From contig CP136894.1 of the NCBI GenBank assembly GCA_034359265.1, positions 26,194,501-26,258,500 of the forward strand: a stretch of DNA of 64,000 nucleotides, given 5' to 3'. The notes under the pieces were generated by a model. It had not been told where the DNA came from, searched no databases, and saw only the letters and a list, made by a program, of their open reading frames with translations. The stretch is from Canna indica. Its lineage: Eukaryota > Streptophyta > Magnoliopsida > Zingiberales > Cannaceae. Positions within the stretch are counted from its first letter, which is position 1; each line of letters starts with the position of its first letter. This document shows positions 31,886-44,264 of the stretch, in pieces. A program made the translations under genes and the position numbers.

Positions 31886-33261
31886 TGTTGACTTTAGGTT
31901 TTCAACCTTAGCCTTAACCTTAGACTAATGATTTCATTGAGAATATGTTTCAGGTTCCATATCAATTAGCGTTCAATGTCCTCGATCAAAAATATCGAAA
32001 GAAATCGGAAATCGGAAGGACATTGATCGTCACGATCGGGTTCATCGCGGAAGTTTCTCGAAGAACGACGAGTGCACCAAAGATGCATTGGATGGGCTCA
32101 AAGATCACATGAAAGCTCTCCAAGTTGATGGTCGTTGAAAACCGAAACCCAAAAATGAAGCGCGAAAGAACATCGACTGAAGAAACAAATCTCAGCCTAA
32201 ATTCGGTCGACCGGGCGGTCGACCGAATAGGGTAAGGTATCAGGCAATAGCCTTGTCGGTTGACTGGTCGGTCGACCGAACACTGCCTAATACAAGTAGT
32301 GGCTATGACCGTTCGACCGACAGAGGCCTGAAATAGGCAGTAAGGTTGGCGGTCGACCGAGCGGTCAACCAACCTGCATATAAGCCAAAGACGCAATCGC
32401 GTCGGTCAACCGACCAATCGACCGGCGGCCTATAACGGATAGTTTTTTATCCGTTGAATAGCTATTTCTTCACGAGGGTATAAATACACCCTCATATACT
32501 TCATTTAATCTCCTTCCCTGATTTCTACAGATTTTATTAAGCATTTAAGAAGGGATTTCAAGCCTTCCAAATAAAAATTGAAGCGCACTCTGCTACTTCC
32601 GCGAACACCTTCTTGCGCACACTCTGCTCCTCAACTTGGAAATTGACTCGAGCTATTCCCTCGGCGAGTTGGAGGTTCTAAGGCTTTGAAAGGAGCATTT
32701 ACTATTGGTTTTATATTAAGCTCTTTTCAATTGTAATTTTATTGTTATTTTAACTGTTTTATCTATGCTTGTAAAGACCTTGTGTTACGTCTTGTATGGA
32801 AGTGGTATCCTTAGTGAAAAGGAGTAAAGCCACTTGTGTAAACGTAGTGTTTACTAGGATTAGTTTAATTGTCTCTTAGGGTTGAGGTGGAAGAGGACTC
32901 TCGATAAGAAGGCGGTGACTTCCGGGTGTGGAAGTGCCTTAGGTCGAGAGTGCGTCTCTTCGGTAAAAAGTCCTCGTGTGTAAGGGAAACGAAAACTAAT
33001 TTAGTAAAACTAGTTTGGAAATCCTAAGCGGGGTGCTTAGGTAGTGCAGTATGCATTGGGGCCGAACCACTATAAATTACTCGTGTTTGCATTCATATCT
33101 TGTGTGTTTTAAATTGCTTAATTAGTATTGCTTCCGCAGACAATCATCGAATTGCAAATCGCCTAATCGATCTAAGAAATTGTTTAAAATTGAATTTAGG
33201 CTAATCGAATTAGTAAACACACTATTCCCCCCCCCCCTCTAGTGTCGCCATTTCGTCTTCA
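31886..33261 (+). repeat. B 3' LTR
   Basis: 1,376 bp. U3 has four spaced palindrome copies (32,205-32,425). TATA box within arms GAGGGT and ACCCTC (about 32474-32493). A C11 run at 33227-33237. It is followed by A-family LTR sequence at 33262. Confidence 0.88.
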
Positions 33262-34036
33262 TAAAGTACAATAATATTTGGAGCAATAAACAAACCAAAG
33301 TATACTTAGCTCCAAAATAAACTCCCTAGTCCTCTTGATGCCCCAAGATGATGAATCGATGAAGCTTGAAGGCAAGATCAAGGAGTTGAGATCAAAACAA
33401 GGGTTGCCAAATAGATGGCTAAAGAAAAGCTTTAGGAGTGATCAAATAAGGCTCAATGAAGTTCTAGATCACTGTGGAAGGCACTCAAGGGCTGGTATTT
33501 ATAAGCCACAAGAGGAGAGAGCCAAAATAGCTCATCCAACGGGCTGATTTATGCTCGTTGGCGCTGCCCGGTCGCTGGTCCATTCGAAGGTTGGTCGATC
33601 GACCGAGCGATCGACCCATCAACCGGTGCCCTCTGTGCTTTTTGGTCTCCTTTCGGTCGACCGACCTATCAACATTGAGTTAACACCGAGTTTGGTCCTC
33701 GAACCTATTGTACATGTACTCTACATTGAGTTTCAGCTGAGTTCTTTCTTCGGTTCGGGTTTCGAATTCCGGGTTTGGCTCTTTAAGGGTGTTTGCATCA
33801 TAATGAGGATTTTACAATTTATCTAAACACCCTAAACCTAGACTCTATCTTCCTGACGAATTCGAGCGCATCGACCAACATTCTTCTGATTTTCTATTTT
33901 CTTCGATATTTCTGATCGCGACGTCGAGCGCTAACCGACTTGGAACCTGAAAATAATTCTTCATGAAATCATTAGTTCCATGTTTGTTATCATCAAAATC
34001 GAGATTTAGACCAATGTTGAAAACCTTAGGCCAACA

Positions 34037-34609
34037 TAGCGCCCTCAATACCCGAATCACACTCATCGCAAGCTCAGTTTAACACCGAGTCTAGTCCTCG
34101 GCCCTAAATGCGGTCTCCAGCTCTGAATGAGACTGATTTACTCTAAATGAGCATGACCCCAAGTGTGGTCCTGCCTTACACTCCACACGAGCTCGGCTTG
34201 ACCCTAGGTGCACTCCTCATCCCTAAATACGACCTCCAACTCCAATGAAACCGACTCACTCTAAATGAGCAAAATGACCTGAAGCGTGCTCCTCGCGAGC
34301 TTAGTTTAACACTGAGTCTTACCCTTATCCTAATTTTCCACCATCTCTGAACCCAGCACCCTCAACGGCCCGAAGCGTGTTCCTCCCGAACTCAGTTTAA
34401 CACCGAGTCTGGTCCTCGGCCTGAGTCGTCGTCATCTCTGGGCCCAGTGCCCTCAACAACCTGAAGTGTGCTCCTCATGGTCTTGGTTTACCACCGAGTC
34501 TAGTCCTCGACCTCAATCACCGCCATCTCCAAGCCCAACGCTCTCAATGACCCGAAGCACGTTCCTTGAGAGCTCGGTTTACACCAAGTCTGGTCCTCGG
34601 CCCTTTTGT
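34037..34609 (-). repeat. E3 91-bp tandem array, piece 2
   Basis: Units begin CCCTCAAC or CTCTCAAT at 34359, 34450 and 34541 (period 91). Earlier units (34,043-34,350) are more diverged. Motifs are ACACCGAGTCTAGTCCTCGG and CCGCCATCTC. It runs without a break into A4 LTR sequence at about 34,610. Confidence 0.78.
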
Positions 34610-34892
34610 ACCTGTACTCTACATTGAGTTTTAGCCAGGTTCTTTCTTCGGTTTGGGTTTCAGATTTTATAATTTATCTAAACACCATAAACCTAGACTC
34701 TATCTTCCCGATGAATTCGAGTGTGTTAACCAATGTCCTTTTGATTTTTTGATTTCTTCGATATTTTCGATCGCATACGTCGAGCGCTAACCGACTTGGA
34801 ACTTGAAAATAATTCTCCATGAAATCATTAGTTCCATGTTTATTATCATCAAAATTGAGATTAAGACCAAGGTTGAAAACCTTAGGCAAACA

Positions 34893-37440
34893 TCCTTAAG
34901 AAAATATATATACTAAAACACAAAGGATATCAACGAAGGGATATCTCCCCCTATCAATATGCATATCTATGAAAATAAACTACCCCTATCTATATGCATG
35001 GTTTTCCTATATTTTCTTCACTTTTTACCTATATTTTTCTCCCCTTTTTGACATCAATCAAAAAGGCGAGAAAAATCAATTAATAGTCAAAGTTCAAACT
35101 CTAAAAAATTTCTCAAATCGCAAAATACTCAACTTAAGGGATGAAAACCAAATATCGAATAAGAGATTAAGTCATACATGATATCGTGAAATGATAAATG
35201 AAATTCAAAACCAAGAATCATGTAGTACGTAACTTAAGTATCGATATTTTCAAGTACCGGTCAAATAGTCAAAAATCACTTTAGAAATAATTTTTCTCAT
35301 CAAATGAGTAGAACGATACCATAAGTGAATTAAAAATATCATACTTCAAGTCTCATTTGAAAATCTAATGAAAATTTAAAGTATCGAAAAAATCATCAAC
35401 ATGAGAAGAGTGATTCAAATTATATCAATCAAGTTTCGGCTTAATAGGAGGTTTCTAAGTCACTTTATTGACTTAGGTCAAAAGGATACTTAAGTCCCTA
35501 TCAAATCATATTTTTGATGAAAATTTTTGAAACTTTAACAGGAGAAACTAGATTTCTTTAAGGAATTTACAGGTTCAAGAATTAGTGAAAAAATTAGTTT
35601 TTTAGAAATTTCTAAAATTCCTGAAATTCCCGGGGCATTTACGTAAATATCTGGTATTTTTAAAAAAGTCATAAATTTTGATTCAAACTTTCCAGACATC
35701 GCTGAATGATCATTTAAGATACGTGTGTCAAGTTTGAGCTCAAAATAAATTCTTTAAGTTTATTTTTCATCATATCTTGATTTCAATGAAAAACTGATAT
35801 TTCTAGCTATCATTCAAATTATCAAAATCATTCTTAGAAATGATTTTACTCAAGCAATGGTGTGAATGATATTAAAAATGGAATCAAAATGATATACATG
35901 AGTTTTTATTTGAAGTTTTTGACGAAAAATCAAAATATCGGAAAAATGAGTATTTCAAGTAAGTGATACTTTGTGTTTCCGAAATCCAACTTTAAAATTC
36001 CATTATAAATCAGATTCTTGATGAAATTTTTTGAAATTTTTACACAACAAACTAGATTTTTCATTGAAAGTTCAATTTTAAGAATCATCGCAAAATCAGT
36101 TTTCTATATTTTTCTAAAATTGACTGAAAATGCTGAAAATGATAAATGACATTTCCGTAATTTTTAGTCATTTTTCAAAATGTGTTCAGTTTTCATTCAA
36201 ATTTTTATGACACCACACAATGGTCATGTAAAGAGTGTATGTCAAGTTTGAGATGAAAATTATGTCCTTAAGTCAAGATATCAACCTAGCATGATTTCAT
36301 TCTAAAATAATCTAGTTATTGAAACTTGCTAAGTATCAAGTTTTCAAGTTTAAACACATGGATACCTAACATGAGTAATTCCATATCCATATGATTTTTT
36401 CATTCTAAGTGCATGGAAACATGTCATACCTATTCCTAAACATATTTATAAAGTTTGGACTTAAAATGAAGTATCCAAGTCAATTTGTTGACTTGGGTCA
36501 AACTTTTTCAGTTTAAGTCCCCTAAAGTGATCTAGTTATCACATTGTTCATCTCCACATGAATTTTTAAGTTTAAATACCTAGAATCATGTGATATGTGT
36601 ATCTAAATATGTTTACCAACTACTAACTCAAAATGATGTCTCTAATAAAGAATTTCAACCTAGTCCGTTTTCATTTAATATCAACATCATGAAATCGCCT
36701 AAGTATCGAAATTTTACCTACTCATGAAATTTCATAGATTTATCATGCAAAATCAATCATGAGTATAGACACATCATTAAAGCATGAATATTCAACTATT
36801 ATACTAAAATTTTTGCAAAATCGAATTCATACCTCATTCTTGGAATTTCTCAAACTTTTCATTTCCTTTTCCATTTTCTTTATGATAGCATAGCCTTCCA
36901 TTAACATTTTCAACTTGCAAGTAGACTTCATTAGTAGATAATGAAAATATAACTACTAGCAAGTTATCATACTAAGTAGCAAAGAGAGAAAATCAATTAT
37001 CGATATCAAAGTCTACTTTGCTAAATAGTTTCAAATTCATTTCAAAATGAAATCGAGTGGTACCAAAATGAATTTTAAGAGATCACAAGTGAAATATAGA
37101 TGAAAACATGATCTCCAACCTTTCATACTGGTTGAAAGCCGAAAGGGCCACAATTAGCCTATGATTTAGAACCGCAAGGTCGCTTAGGCCCGTTATAGGC
37201 CACCAAGGTCTCCGAAGAGACCGGAAATCAAAATCAAAAACATTTTTGAAATCATATCGAGAGTGGACAAAACTTCAACCAAATTATGCATAGTATCATA
37301 AACTTCAACTAAAATGGATCAAAGTTAGATACAAGATGATACCAAATATTTGATGCCAATTTTACCTAAGGCATCTAGGTGAAAGCTTGAAGTTGTAACC
37401 ATATAAGGATCCTTCATTCAACTCTTTGGTCAACTTCAAT
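34893..37440 (-). repeat. A4 noncoding internal region
   Basis: Minus-strand homologue of A1 4680-6550 and the B noncoding region, including PPT-like tracts (complements of CTCCCCCTAT near 34,945 and CTCCCCTTTTTGAC near 35,040). It holds paired TTGAC motifs at 35,455 and 36,477. No ORF. Confidence 0.65.
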
Positions 37441-37477
37441 ACACCATCAATCTTTCACCCTTGTATGGTAGCTCCCC

Positions 37478-38741
37478 CTACAAAAGAACAAGAAACCTTT
37501 GGTACCCAAATGGCTTTGGGTCCTTGGGGTGAGTTGGCCTAGAAATCCAAAGTGTCTTAGCAACACTTGTATTTCTTTTAAAAGCACAATTAAATCGCAT
37601 GACCGAAGATACCACAACAAAAGCAATAACCATTAAACTTTTTCTTTTCATGAGGTTTAATGTTAGAATGCTTGACATGAAGATGATGATGTGCAAGAGA
37701 ATTCTTACTTGAAATATTTGTGTTTCTAGAATTCTTAGAGGGTGAATTACTAGATAAATTATTAACTTTCTTAATTAGAAAAATAACCTCATTTTTCAAG
37801 TCGTTCATGGATTTTTTAATAGCATGCAATTGAGTTTTCAACATGCTATTTTCATTCTTTAACATGTCATTTTTGTTTTTCAAATCCTTAGTGTCAATAC
37901 TTAAAACATCATGACATGGATCAGAGACACTAATTTTTAGCTTATCATTTTCTAGTTTAGCATCATGTAAATGAGAGCTAAGAGTCAAGTTTTCCTTCTT
38001 TAACTTTTTGTTTCTTTATCCTTTTTAATAATCAAGGCATACATGATTTTACATTCATCCATTAATTCATCATAAAGCATGTCATGAGAACTAGATGAAT
38101 TAATACAACCCTTTTTGTTATCATGACTAGAAGAAGAAGAGTGTACCTCATCATTAGCATATATTCATGAGGCAATCTTTTGAACTAGCTTCATAGTCAT
38201 GGCAAGAGGATGCTTCACTTGAATAAGATGATGATGTGAAAGCGTTTGACCTCTTCTTTTCCTTGTTCTTCATGGAAGGGCAATTTTTCTTCACATGCCC
38301 ATTTTCTTTGCATAAATAGCAAATCACCTTCCTCTTTTGACTTTTAGTGCTTCTTTGACTAGAACACTTTCAGTTTCAAAAACCATGTTATAGTATTGGA
38401 GGGATGACCATTGTCATCACCACCTTCAATAAAAGCAGCTAACTCCTTGGTTTTTACATAATCATATAAGACATTCAAGCAAGCCCAAATATCGAATGCG
38501 GAAGTACAATGCATGACCTTTCCAAAGATACAATTTTCTAAAAAACAAAATATTCAATTCATGGCTTTAGCATTTGATTTAAACATATTTATTTGTTCTT
38601 GGGTCCATGCATTCATATTTTCCCCATGTCAAATACACTTAAACCTTAAGTCTTTAGGAAAGTGTACATTCTACTCTTCCAAAGATGAAAGTTAGACTCA
38701 TCAAACCTAGGTGGTATAGACGCTACCATCTCTAGTGCCAT
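37478..38741 (-). pseudogene. gag: A4 gag
   Basis: ATG at 38741 (minus) reads MALEMVASIPPRFDESNFHL, then WKSRMYTFLKT, without the early shift seen in A1. It continues with NAWTQEQINMFKSNAKAMN and MHCTSAFDIWA. Knuckle 1, CYLCKENGHVKKNC, lies near 38,320-38,280. A coiled coil is open in 37988-37590, and knuckle 2, CFCCGIFGHAI, is near 37,620-37,590. Several stops and shifts break the frame. Confidence 0.75.
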
Positions 38742-38927
38742 TTTCTGGATCGAGACTAGATGTAGAGGAAATGGTAAAATCTCAATCTACGACCTGCCAT
38801 GATACCAATTGTTAGTAAAATGGCCGACACTAGAGAGGGGGGGTGAATAGTGTGTTAGCAAAACTTTTTGCCTAATTTCGGTTTTATTGAATTCAGTCGA
38901 TTCTTGTAACTTAGGCATACACTAATT

Positions 38928-39575
38928 CAAGATTTCAATAGCCTTCAAGATTTGCTTCAAGAATTGCTTCAAGAACTCGAAGAAACCCGAAATAAGGAGG
39001 GTAAACCACTCACCTAATTAGGAAGGATGAATAAAGGAGAAATCCCGAATGACGGCCCTCGAATCCGGCTTCAAAAGATGGCGGCTCGACTCAAGGCAGC
39101 GGCTCGCAAAAGAGAGGGAGAGAGGAAGGGGGTGGCTGGCGGTTGCTCCCTTCTTCTAAAGCTTGGGTGTCTCCAAATAAGGAGCCACAAGCCAAGGGGG
39201 GGGGGGGTTTATACTCCCTCCCCAACCCTAACTCCACTAGCCCTTTATCAAACCCGCATCCGCCTCAAGCCGAACCCGAATCTGCTAACTTAAATTAACT
39301 TAATTAATTCGATTTTCCACATAACCATCCATAACTAATATAAACACAAAGCACATCCACATCCACATACCACATAATTAAACACTTATGCATATGCAAC
39401 ATAAAAAGATAAAATAAATTAATCTATACAAGCAAAATTACATAACTCGAATTCTCACTTACTCGAGTTCGCAAACTCGCACTAGACCATGAGTCGACTC
39501 GGCTCAACCTCAATTTAGTCCGCTAGGCTGGCAAATACAACCATAAAGGAAAATGATATAATTAAATATCTAGGA
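38928..39575 (-). repeat. Tekay 3' LTR remnant
   Basis: 38,928-39,320 repeats 46,212-46,765 with deletions (including a purine-rich block at 46,375-46,560). 39,320-39,575 holds LTR sequence absent from the 5' copy. A TTTATACTCCC promoter-like element lies at 39,211. Confidence 0.7.
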
Positions 39576-40975
39576 TGAAACACTAGATGTACTCGGTCCA
39601 TACTAGGAGGTATGGCCAACTCATAGGCCACAGCTTCCCTGCACCTGAGAAAAGGAAACAACCCAATGAACCTAGGGTTTAGCTTTTCTTTCTTACCAAA
39701 TCTCACCACCTCTTTCATATGGGACACCTTGAGGAACACCATGTCCTCCTCAGCAAACTCTACCTCCCTGACCTTTCCATCCGCATACATCTTCTGGCGA
39801 CTCTGAGCTACCAACAGTCTCTCCTTGATTAGCTTCAACTTTTCCATTGCCTCATCCACCAGGTCAGGTACCATCATGAGGGAATCCCCTGCCTCAAACT
39901 AGCCTACAGGTGACCTGCATCTCCGCCCATACAATGCCTCAAATGGGGCCATCTCGATGCTGCTGTGATAGTTGTTATTATAGGCAAACTCAATCAAAGG
40001 TAAGTGTCTCTCCCAACTGCCCTCCAAATCCAGGACATATGCTCTCAGCATATCCTCCAGCGTCTGAATAGTCCACTCCAACTGACCATCTGTCTAAGGC
40101 TGAAATGCAGTACTGAACCGAATCTGAGTGCCCAAAGCCTCCTGAAATGACTGCCAAAAATGATCTGTGAACTGAGTACCCTGATCTGAGATGATCATCA
40201 CAAGAACACCATGATATACGACGATCTGATCCAAGAACAACCTCGCACACTGCTCAGCTGAAAAGGTCATCCTGACCGATATAAAATGTGAAGTCTTGGT
40301 TAGGTGATCCACCACTACCCAGATAGAATCATTGCCCTTCCCAAACTTTGGCAATCCTGTCATAAAATCCATGGTTATCTTCTCTTATTTCCACTCTGGT
40401 ACTTCTAGGTTCTGGAGCAACCATGCTGGCTTCAAATGCTCAGCCTTCACCTGCAGACACACCAAACACTTAGACACAAACTCGACCACTTCTCTTTTCT
40501 TGCATTTCCACTAATAATTCTGCCTTAGGTCACGGTACATCTTCGTGGCTCCAGGATGCATAGTGTAAGTGGACCAATGAGCCATCTCTAGCACCTGCCT
40601 GCAAACCTCGGCCATATCTGGCACCACTATACTATTCTTAAACCTCAAAATGGCCTCCAACTCCACACTAAATCCATTATCGGCATCGCCTCTCCTGGCT
40701 AGATCTTTAGTGAGAGCACATAAAGCATCCTCCTCCTGCGCTGCCCGCAACATTTCAACCAACATGGACTGCACCCTCAAGTAAGCCACCAGCGCACCAG
40801 AATCTAATACTGATAAGACAGCCCTTCCATCCAAACATAGGGCCAAATCCTGAGACAACGGTCTCCTCCTGACCGCCAAATGCGCCAAACTGCCCATAGA
40901 CTTTCTGCACAAAGCATCAGCTACCACATTAGCCTTCCTTGGATGGTACATGATCGTACAGTCATAGTCCTTCAA
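39560..40975 (-). pseudogene. pol: Tekay RNase H end and integrase
   Basis: The frame 40975-40511 reads DYDCTIMYHPRKANVVADAL (RNase H C-terminus), then HPGATKMYRDLRQNY and KCLVCLQVKAEH of the integrase zinc domain. 40372-40094 has MDFMTGLPKFGKGNDSIW (first catalytic Asp) and IISDQGTQF (second Asp). After a stop, [18 protein letters not shown] (40081-39899) carries the catalytic Glu. 39877-39560 gives the C-terminal region to VHLVFH, then runs straight into LTR sequence, so the chromodomain of this lineage is missing. Stops separate the pieces. Confidence 0.88.
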
Positions 40976-42329
40976 CAGCTCAAGCCACCTTCTCTACCTC
41001 AGGTTCAACTCCTTCTGGGTGAGCAAATACTAGAGGCTCTTATGATTCGTGTATATCTAACAAGCATTGCCATAAAGATAGTGACGCCACAGCTTCAATG
41101 CGAATACCACCGCTGCCAGCTCAAGATCATGGGTTGGGTAATTCTTCTCGTGAACCTTTAACTGCTTGGAGGCATAAGCTATCACCCTACTATTCTACAT
41201 CAGCTAACAACCCAAGCCAACCCAGGAGGAATCACAATAAACAACAAACCCTACCAAGCCCGAAGGTACTGCTAGAACTGGCGCCGACGTCAAGCAGTCC
41301 TTGAGCTTTAGAAAGCTCTCCTCGCACTTACTGTCTCATTCGAACTTGACATTCTTCTGGATTAGGCGGGTCAATGCCGCTGCAATCCTAGAGAAATTCT
41401 CCACAAACTTTTTGTAATAACCTGCCAACCCTAGGAAACTGTGGATCTCACTGACATTAGTCGACCTCTTCCAATTCTGAACTGCTTCTATCTTTGCGGG
41501 GTCTAGCTTTACCCCTTCCCTGGACACCACATGGCCAAGGAACCCAACACTTTCTAACCAGAACTCGCACAGCAGGTGCATTAGTCAGCCCGAAGGACAT
41601 TACCAGGAACTCAAAGTGCCCATACCTCGACTTGAAAGCAGTCTTGGGGACGTCACTATCCCGGATCCTCAACTGATGATACCCTAACCGCAGGTCAATC
41701 TTACAAAACCACTGAGCTCCTTGAAGCTGATCAAACAAATTATCAATCCTGGGCAGCGGGTATCGATTTTTCACCGTTACCTTATTAAACTGCCGGTAAT
41801 CAATGCACATCCGCATGGACCCATCTTTCTTTTTCATAAAGAGCACTAAAGCACCCCAAGGAGAAACACTTGGGCGGATGAAACCCAACTCAAGCAGCTC
41901 CTGCAACTGGGATTTCATCTCCCTCAACTCAGCAAGTGTCATCCGGTACGGTGGAATGGAGATCGGCTTCACCCCTGGCTGCAAATCAATACAGAATTCG
42001 ATCTCCCTCTTTGGAGGCAACCCTGGCAACTCCTCCGGGAACACATCAGAGAACCCGCACACCACGGGCATTCCCCCGATGTTCCTAGCCGCACCTTTGC
42101 CTTCCTCTGCCACAGACACAAAGGCCAAGAAAGATTGGGAACCACCCAGAAGAAGCTTCTGAGCCCTAAGAGCTGAAATTGCCATCAACGGCTCTCCCCT
42201 TCCCTCACCGTGGAAGGTAAACTGGGGCAATCGGGGCTTACTGAATGTCACAGTCCTAGCCCTGCAATCCACTGAGGCGAAATGGTCCGCCAACCAGTCA
42301 ATGCCCAAAATTACGTCAAGCTCCAGCAT
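40976..42329 (-). pseudogene. pol: Tekay protease end, RT and RNase H
   Basis: 42329-41457 is open: [19 protein letters not shown] (end of protease), [57 protein letters not shown] and [10 protein letters not shown]. At 41580 it jumps to [20 protein letters not shown] (41581-41336 frame). The stretch between, normally about 55 residues with the catalytic Asp-Asp motif, is deleted. RNase H follows with [30 protein letters not shown] and [20 protein letters not shown], broken by stops. Confidence 0.88.
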
Positions 42330-44206
42330 CGGCAGGAGTGTCTATCGGCTATCAACACATGCCCACAAATGACAACCTCGCAGCCCTGAAAAACTATCTC
42401 TGCCATCACAAAAACAGCCGTAGGTGTAGACACCACAAGAGGTAACTCAAGCACAGAAGGTACCCCTGACAACTTAGCAGCAAACAAAGCAAATACAAAA
42501 GAGTGCATATCACCCGGATAAAACAAAACATATGCAATGGCAGACCAACAACAATATTACCTGACACCACTGTCCTGGATGCCTCAGCGCCCTCTTGGTT
42601 CATAGCAAACACCTGTGCAGCGGGCCTCTCTGAACCACCAGCTCGCTGGCCTCCTCCCTGAGTCTGACCTCTTTGAGTTATGGAACCCACTGACATTGGT
42701 GTCTTTCCTCTGGTCTGATCAGGTTGTTGACTACCCTTGTTAGGACAATCCTTTCTGAAATATCCAATCTGCCCACAGCTGAAACATACCTCCGAATGTC
42801 CCCAGCAAGCCCCCAGTGCCTCCTATGACATCGGTAACACTACTACGGCCCAGATCTCCGCTACGAACCTCTAGATGACGCCCCTGGTCCTGAACCCATG
42901 TGGCCTCTAGAACTGTGATGACATCCACCATGCGGTGGATCTTCTATCTTGAAAGTTCCCTCTGAGTGAGCTGGTCGACCCCCCGAAAGCTGGGGCTACA
43001 ACTTTTTCTTTTGGGGCCTATCATGCCTATCTGTCAGTACTAGCACCTCCTTTCGGAGTGCCTCATCTACAACGTAAGCAAAGGAAGTGTCCTCGGTATA
43101 ATGGATGAGTTTGGCGATCTACAGCCTCAACCCCTCAACAAACCTCTTAACCCTAGCGGTCTCTGTGGCTATCAAGGTGGGATGGTACTTCGAGAGCCGA
43201 CTGAACTCCATCTCATAATCTGTCATCGACATGCTGCCAGTCCGACCCAATAGCTCGAACTCTTTTGCCCGCCTATCCCAGATGCTCATCGGCAGGTACT
43301 TCTCCACCATAGCAGCTCTAAACTCCTCCAAGGTAGCGGGTGGCAAGGTTGTTAAACTCGAGTGTTTAAGTAAACTCGTGGAGCCTCCGTAAACTCGACT
43401 CTTAAACTCGTAAGAGTTTACCTAATATTAAAATCATATTTAAAAATATTATACTATAAAAATATAATCTAATATAATCTAAAAATCATAATTAAGGCGT
43501 AGTTCAACTCCCTAATAAAGCACAGATAAAGATAAAATATAAGAGTACAAGTCTAATACATACATAATGAAGCATTCTAAGTCCATAATAAAGCACACAC
43601 AATGACTCAAAGATTAAAAATATAAAAGTACAAGTTCAATCCATAATAATTATCATCAAATCAAGTTCATCTGAGTTTACCACGAGTTTGACCGAGTTTA
43701 CTCGCGAGTTTGACCGAGTTTGTGCGAGTTTACCGAGTTTACCCCGAGTTTACCCAGAAATGAGTTTGAGTGTGAGTTAGCTCGATTTTGATACCTGGGA
43801 TCATAAACTCGTCTGAGTTTACGAGTTAACTCGCGAGTTTGACAACAATGGCGGGTGGTGCATCTGCTGTTCTGCGGTCCCTCCAGGTGTGAAGCCAATC
43901 CTTGGCTGGACCTCTCGGCTATAACCCGATCAGTCGAGCAGTCATCTCAGAAGAACAACCGAGCTCCCTGCACAGCTCATAGCAATCTCCCAGGAAACTG
44001 GTGACCTCCACCCGTTGATTTATCCCTGTATACTCTGGTGGCCTGAATGCAACAAAATATGCATATGAAGGTGCTTTGGGGGCTCTGACCACCGGTGCTA
44101 CTAGTTGGACCACCTCTGGTGCTGCGGATACTACTGGTACTGATTGCGACTGCTGCCTCAGCTTCTGCTCCCTACGGAGTGCCTCAGTCAGCTCTGCCAC
44201 AAGGGC
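42311..44206 (-). pseudogene. gag: Tekay gag and protease start, interrupted by a MITE
   Basis: 44200-43919 opens MAELTEALRREQKLRQQSQS; the core resumes after the MITE at 43346 with PPATLEEFRAAMVEKYLPMS and YEMEFSRLSKYHP. A zinc knuckle CFSCGQIGYFRKDC (about 42,785-42,740; Tyr replaces the His) follows after stops. The protease active-site stretch at about 42,525 reads FYPGDMHSFV where relatives have FDSGATHSF, so the catalytic Asp is lost. Several frameshifts. Confidence 0.83.
43344..43850. mobile_element. hAT-type MITE inside Tekay gag
   Basis: Termini CAAGGTTGTTAAACTCG and (right end reversed) CATTGTTGTCAAACTCG match at 14 of 17. A perfect 8-bp duplication GCGGGTGG flanks it at 43336-43343 and 43851-43858. 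The interior repeats GAGTTTACCGAGTTT-like motifs near 43,670-43,760. No ORF. Removing it restores gag continuity. Confidence 0.88.
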
Positions 44207-44249
44207 CTATACGGTGACAACTCTAGGTCATAGTCAGAATGAACCACTT

Positions 44250-44261
44250 GCTCTGATACCA
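44250..44261 (-). other. Tekay primer-binding site
   Basis: On the minus strand TGGTATCAGAGC, three bases after the LTR end at 44265; initiator-Met type. Confidence 0.85.
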
Positions 44262-44264
44262 CAT

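Larger units (their letters stand above)
25985..33261 (+). mobile_element. B: second gag-only Sirevirus-like element
   Basis: The 3' LTR is intact (31886-33261, TGTTGACTTTAGG ... CGTCTTCA). The 5' LTR is present only from its U3 palindromes to 26874; its first part is replaced by A3 LTR sequence. PBS 26877-26891. Gag at 26942-28330, then about 3.3 kb noncoding and several PPTs. No pol. LTRs share the PBS, palindromes and U5 end with A but have a different 5' start. Confidence 0.82.
24857..34036 (-). mobile_element. A3: A-family LTR (minus) containing element B
   Basis: The left end is TATTGGTAAAATGG (24857) after CAACG; the right end is CCTTAGGCCAACA (34036) before TAGCG. These flanks match at 3 of 5 positions and could be a decayed TSD. 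LTR sequence occupies about 24857-25985 and 33262-34036; B lies between. The two LTR parts overlap by about 180 bp (25,805-25,985 is homologous to 33,262-33,440), so this is not one clean insertion. The left part holds a G23 run (24885-24907). Confidence 0.65.
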
